NCBI GenBank assembly: GCA_050084985.1 | Contig: JBITNC010000001.1 | Coordinates: forward strand, 58,466,001-58,530,000 | Source of the DNA: Nageia nagi | Lineage: Eukaryota; Pinophyta | Length of the DNA stretch: 64,000 nucleotides | Reading direction: 5' to 3' | Part shown: positions 60,601 through 64,000 of the stretch, piece after piece | Layout: the number at the start of each line of letters is the position of its first letter | Numbering within the stretch: position 1 is the stretch's first letter | Made by a program: the position numbers and the translations under genes | The notes under the pieces: generated by a model | Seen by the model: the letters and a program-made list of their open reading frames with translations, nothing else | The model's database searches: none | What the model was told of the DNA's origin: nothing

Positions 60601-60960
60601 CATATGCATTTGAATGCATATGATCCCATTACATTATGAGTGCATTAGGCCTAGTTGCATTTAGAATGCAACTAGATCAATTATATTTTGAATGCATCCT
60701 ACTTAGTTACATTTTGAATGCATCTGGATCGGTTACATTATGAATGCATCTGGCCCAATTGCATTCTAAATGCATTCTATCTAGTTGCATTCTGAATGCA
60801 TATGACCTAAATGTATTCAAAATGAAACTATGAAAAATGAACTTAGAATACAACCAGGTTGGATCATTTGAATTCATTTAGGTTGGTTTCATTCTAAGTG
60901 CATCCATCCTGATTGCATTATGAGTGCATCTAGCCTAATTGCATTATGAATTTTCATTGT
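60600..60960. repeat. Right palindromic repeat array (26-bp units)
   Basis: About eight tandem 26-base units of the type TTGCATTCTGAATGCATCTG plus six bases between roughly 60630 and 60835, with degenerate units on both sides. Each unit holds the palindrome GCATTC(T)GAATGC. The phrase GGATCGGTTACAT also occurs in the left array at about 10150. Confidence 0.75.
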
Positions 60961-61945
60961 ATGTATTTTCATGTGCATGTGTGAAATGTCCTATCCATGT
61001 GTGATATGTCTCTTTCATGTACAAAATATATTATCATCTATCAATTTATAGCATATTTATCATTTGAATGAGAAGAAATCCTTCTATAAAACATCGATGC
61101 ATCATTCGTTTTAATGCATCCTCTCATTTATTTATAGGTAGTGCTTTAAAAAAATAATAATTCAAAGGAAAAGTAGTTGCATCTCTTCAAATATTTGGGG
61201 ATAGAATTTCAAATAATGATTAAGATTATTTTTAAAATGTTATCTAGAATAGGAAGAAATTATCTATAGATAAAAAATGTATAGAGGTTTTTGACTATTT
61301 TAATCAAATATGGTTGATATCTAGCTAGTAATATTTTTATGTTTTAATTAAAGCCAAAAAAATTTTATCATGTTATATATTACATGTCTAATTCATTTTA
61401 CTTAATTAATTTATAGGATAATATAATCAACTTTTATTTTGAAACTCTATTATTGAACACTCCCCATTATTTATTCATTCTTAAATTTCATGCAGGTGTG
61501 TAGGATGTCTTCACCAATGCCCCATAATTACAAAAACCTAGAGGAGATATCTTCCATGGTGGAAATAACTACAATGGAGATGTAGTTTTCAATCATATTT
61601 GTTAGTTTTCACTTTCCCTTATATGTAAATATCTTGAAGTTTTAAGAGGATCCAGGATACCTCATCCATGGTGAAAGCCTAGAAGAACTACTTTGTACTC
61701 AAATTTCAATCATTCAATGTGTATATAAATTTTTATATGCTAATTAGTTTTTGCTTTCAAAAATTTATTATGATTTTTAAACATGAAAAAAAAATTTGCT
61801 AAACTTTTAGATCTATTTTCAAAAATTGATCAAAATTTGCCTACCAATTTACATTTTTTTGAAAATTTACCATTAATTCAAATTAGGTTTTTTCTACATT
61901 CACCAAGAATGTATAGGTCCATTTTAGATTAGAGGTCTCAAAATT
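60961..61945. other. AT-rich spacer
   Basis: No gene or repeat recognised. The integrase remnant to the right begins abruptly, so a breakpoint lies near 61.94 kb. Confidence 0.4.
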
Positions 61946-61947
61946 TC

Positions 61948-62875
61948 CCTAACAGGCTCCTTCAAGTGAACTAGCCACAATGATATCTCCTTGGGCTTTT
62001 GCTATTTTGGCTTTGAATTTAATAGGATTTATCAACCCTAAATCTAGTAAGGGGAAAAAAATTATCTTAGTCATTACTTGATACTTTATAAAATGGGAAA
62101 AATTTGTACCATTAAATCATCCAAAGGTCCTTAGATTGTGAAATTCATGACTAAAAATATTATAGCAAGATTTGTTATTCCATTTCATGTAATTATGGAC
62201 AATGGAAAGAATTTCATAAGCAAACACATAAGGGATTTTTGCAAAAACTTCAAAATAAGAAAAAGTTTCTCATCAACATACTTTTTGCAAGACAATGGGA
62301 AAGAGGAGGTAACCAACAAAAAAATTATCAATATTTTATCTAAAATAGTCAAGCAAACTCATAAAGATTGGCATTCACAACTGACATATGCACTTTGAGT
62401 AGATAGAACCAATGTTATATCAGCCAAAGGATGCACACCTTTCTCATTAGTCTATTGAGATGAGGTAGTACTACCATTAGAAATTGAAATACCATCATTA
62501 AGGGTGTCTCTAAAAGGGATCATTGATTGGGACTAGTATCCAAAAGAAAGATTAAGGTAGTTAGAATGTTTGGATAAAATATGAATCCATGCCTTATAAC
62601 ATATCAGAGCTCACCAAAGAAGAGCCAAGAAAGCATATGGAAAGAAAATTATCCCAAAAGAGTTCCAAGTGGGTCACCTAGTACTCATAGAGAATCATCA
62701 CAAATCACAAGCTAAAAAATAAGACAAAGGAAAATTTGAAACAAATTGGATGGATCCATACATCATCAAAATAAAATATCCCAATGGAGAATATAAATTA
62801 GTAATAGTTGAGGGAAAAGTGTAAAAATTCTCAACCAATTCCAAATAACTCAAGCCTTTTTATGCATAAGAGATG
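61948..62875 (+). pseudogene. Ty3 integrase remnant (element E)
   Basis: Begins at SSELATMISPWAFAILALNL (the WPFAxWGxDLIG motif with D changed to N), continues IARFVIPFHVIMDNGKNF (second D) and FLQDNGKEEVTNKKIINIL (glutamate motif), then a trail to FETNWMDPYIIKIKYPNGEY (GPY/F module, G changed to D). It lacks the zinc region and everything upstream. Stops are frequent. By wording it is of the Tat type, like element B, but not contiguous with it. Confidence 0.75.
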
Positions 62876-63632
62876 CTTTTCACACATGTTTTAGCAATTC
62901 TCCTTCAATCAATCATCATATCAGAGGTTCCTTATCACTCTCCTAACTTATTTTTTGTTGTGAAATGCTAATGCCTATTCTAGCTTTCTATGTAAAATTC
63001 ATCATGTATCCTAATATCCATGTTAGCAGTATTGATACATTGTAGAAAAAATGCAAATCATACACATTATAGACCACAATCATGTCAGTTAGATCAATTA
63101 GCAATAATAAATCAACTTTAATTAGTCATTTTATCCAATTAAATGGTATAGGTTTAGTGAGTCATACAGATGATTTCTTTCAAAATTCAACATAATTTTT
63201 AGATATCAGATACAACTCACATCTCTTAGAATGATAGTATTTATCTCAAAATAGTTTCATGGATAAAAAACATAATACATTCTAGGATCTGCACTACTGT
63301 ACACATTCGAACCCACATTAATGTTCATGTTGGTATTCTTGCAATAAATCAAATAATTCACCAAAGGTAAGTATAGGTATCATTTCTTATTATGTTATCT
63401 TTGCATACATAATTCATACCTAATTACTTTTTTCAAACTTAATAATTTCTTGATATATCATGTCCTTTTTGGGTGGATGTCAAATAACCATCATTATTTT
63501 ATGATCATTTGGTTGGAATTACATCAACCATTTTTTAAGTTAGTTTGTTGTTTAGGACTAAATCAATCAATAATCTAATGGCTATATTATCACTAGTACT
63601 ATAATCATATACATGGTTGGGAAACAAACCAA
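62876..63632. other. AT-rich sequence after the integrase remnant
   Basis: Probably the 3' untranslated part or LTR of element E; no LTR boundary could be fixed because no second copy lies in the window. Confidence 0.35.
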
Positions 63633-63914
63633 CATCACCTTTGTTGGTTGGGTCTAAACTAACCTCCATCATTGCTTTGCATCACCTTTGTTGGTTGGGT
63701 ATAAACTAACCTCCTTCATTACTTTGAGCTACGTTTGCTAGTTGGTTCTAAACTAACCTCCATTATCTCTTTGAGTTGCCTTTGTTGGTTTGGTCTAAAC
63801 TAACCTCCATAATTTCTTTGATTCACCTTTGTTGGTTGGGTCTAAACTAACCTCCATCATTACTTTGATTCACCTTTGTTGGCTAGGTCTAAACTAACCA
63901 TCACCATGCTTATT
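63633..63914. repeat. 47-bp tandem repeat, six units
   Basis: Units start at about 63633, 63680, 63727, 63774, 63821 and 63868. Each contains CCTTTGTTGGTTGGGTCTAA and a following CTAACCTCCAT-type phrase. The last unit is the most diverged. No coding role seen. Confidence 0.85.
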
Positions 63915-64000
63915 CTTTCTCATTAAAATGTTACATATAGAAATGGGGCATGTACTTTATGATGATGTTAACATATATGGTCCTAATTATATGTTTTCCA

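Overview
The window looks like intergenic DNA from a plant with a large, repeat-rich genome. It is AT-rich, contains no recognisable host gene, tRNA or rRNA, and consists mostly of plant-type LTR retrotransposons of the Ty3 Tat and Athila-like lineages and of Ty1/copia. Primer sites matching plant tRNA-Asp and initiator tRNA-Met support this. The species cannot be named from the sequence; a gymnosperm-like or other giant genome is a guess.

Layout. (1) 1-6.7 kb: 3' part of a decayed Tat-lineage Ty3 element (B, + strand; protease, RT, RNase H, second RNase H, integrase, polypurine tract, start of the 3' LTR). (2) 6.7-13.2 kb: old debris, including a hAT-like transposase fragment and an array of palindromic repeats. 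(3) 13.2-60.0 kb: a four-level nest in which every level has matching or near-matching 5-bp target duplications. Element C (Ty3, gag only; LTRs 13200-13909 and 59313-60026; CCTTG) contains copia element D (22838-58259; GTTAA). D's 5' LTR was split by Ty3 element A (23312-53930; GTTGG, one base changed on each side). A's integrase gene was split by a young Athila-like composite (31066-47518; AAGTC). A rearranged copia fragment (17.6-21.6 kb) also lies inside C. (4) 60.0-64 kb: a second palindromic array related to the one at 10 kb, a Ty3 integrase remnant, and a 47-bp tandem repeat.

Main discovery. The 16.45-kb composite is not an ordinary retrotransposon. Along the + strand it reads: sense LTR, PBS and leader; an abrupt switch to antisense partial RT, protease, gag, PBS and a complete LTR; then a complete antisense element; ending in an LTR that has only its R-U5 part. 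The whole unit sits between AAGTC duplications and interrupts one integrase reading frame that resumes on the far side. It therefore appears to have integrated as one molecule. The + strand can be read as one aberrant reverse-transcription product: it starts at the PPT-defined U3 end, switches template at TAGA, makes a normal R-mediated jump, and runs off the 5' end of a second RNA. The right terminus lies about 30 nt downstream of a TATA box in the complete LTR, as expected for an RNA 5' end.

How the genes relate. In the composite, gag, protease, RT, RNase H and integrase form one fused reading frame broken by one frameshift and one stop. An accessory frame of about 860 codons with a coiled coil and an acidic PES-rich repeat follows. 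Element A also has a decayed coiled-coil accessory frame after integrase. Its archaeal-type RNase H lies before RT, whereas in element B it lies after the first RNase H. All identifications are by eye; no database search was run.
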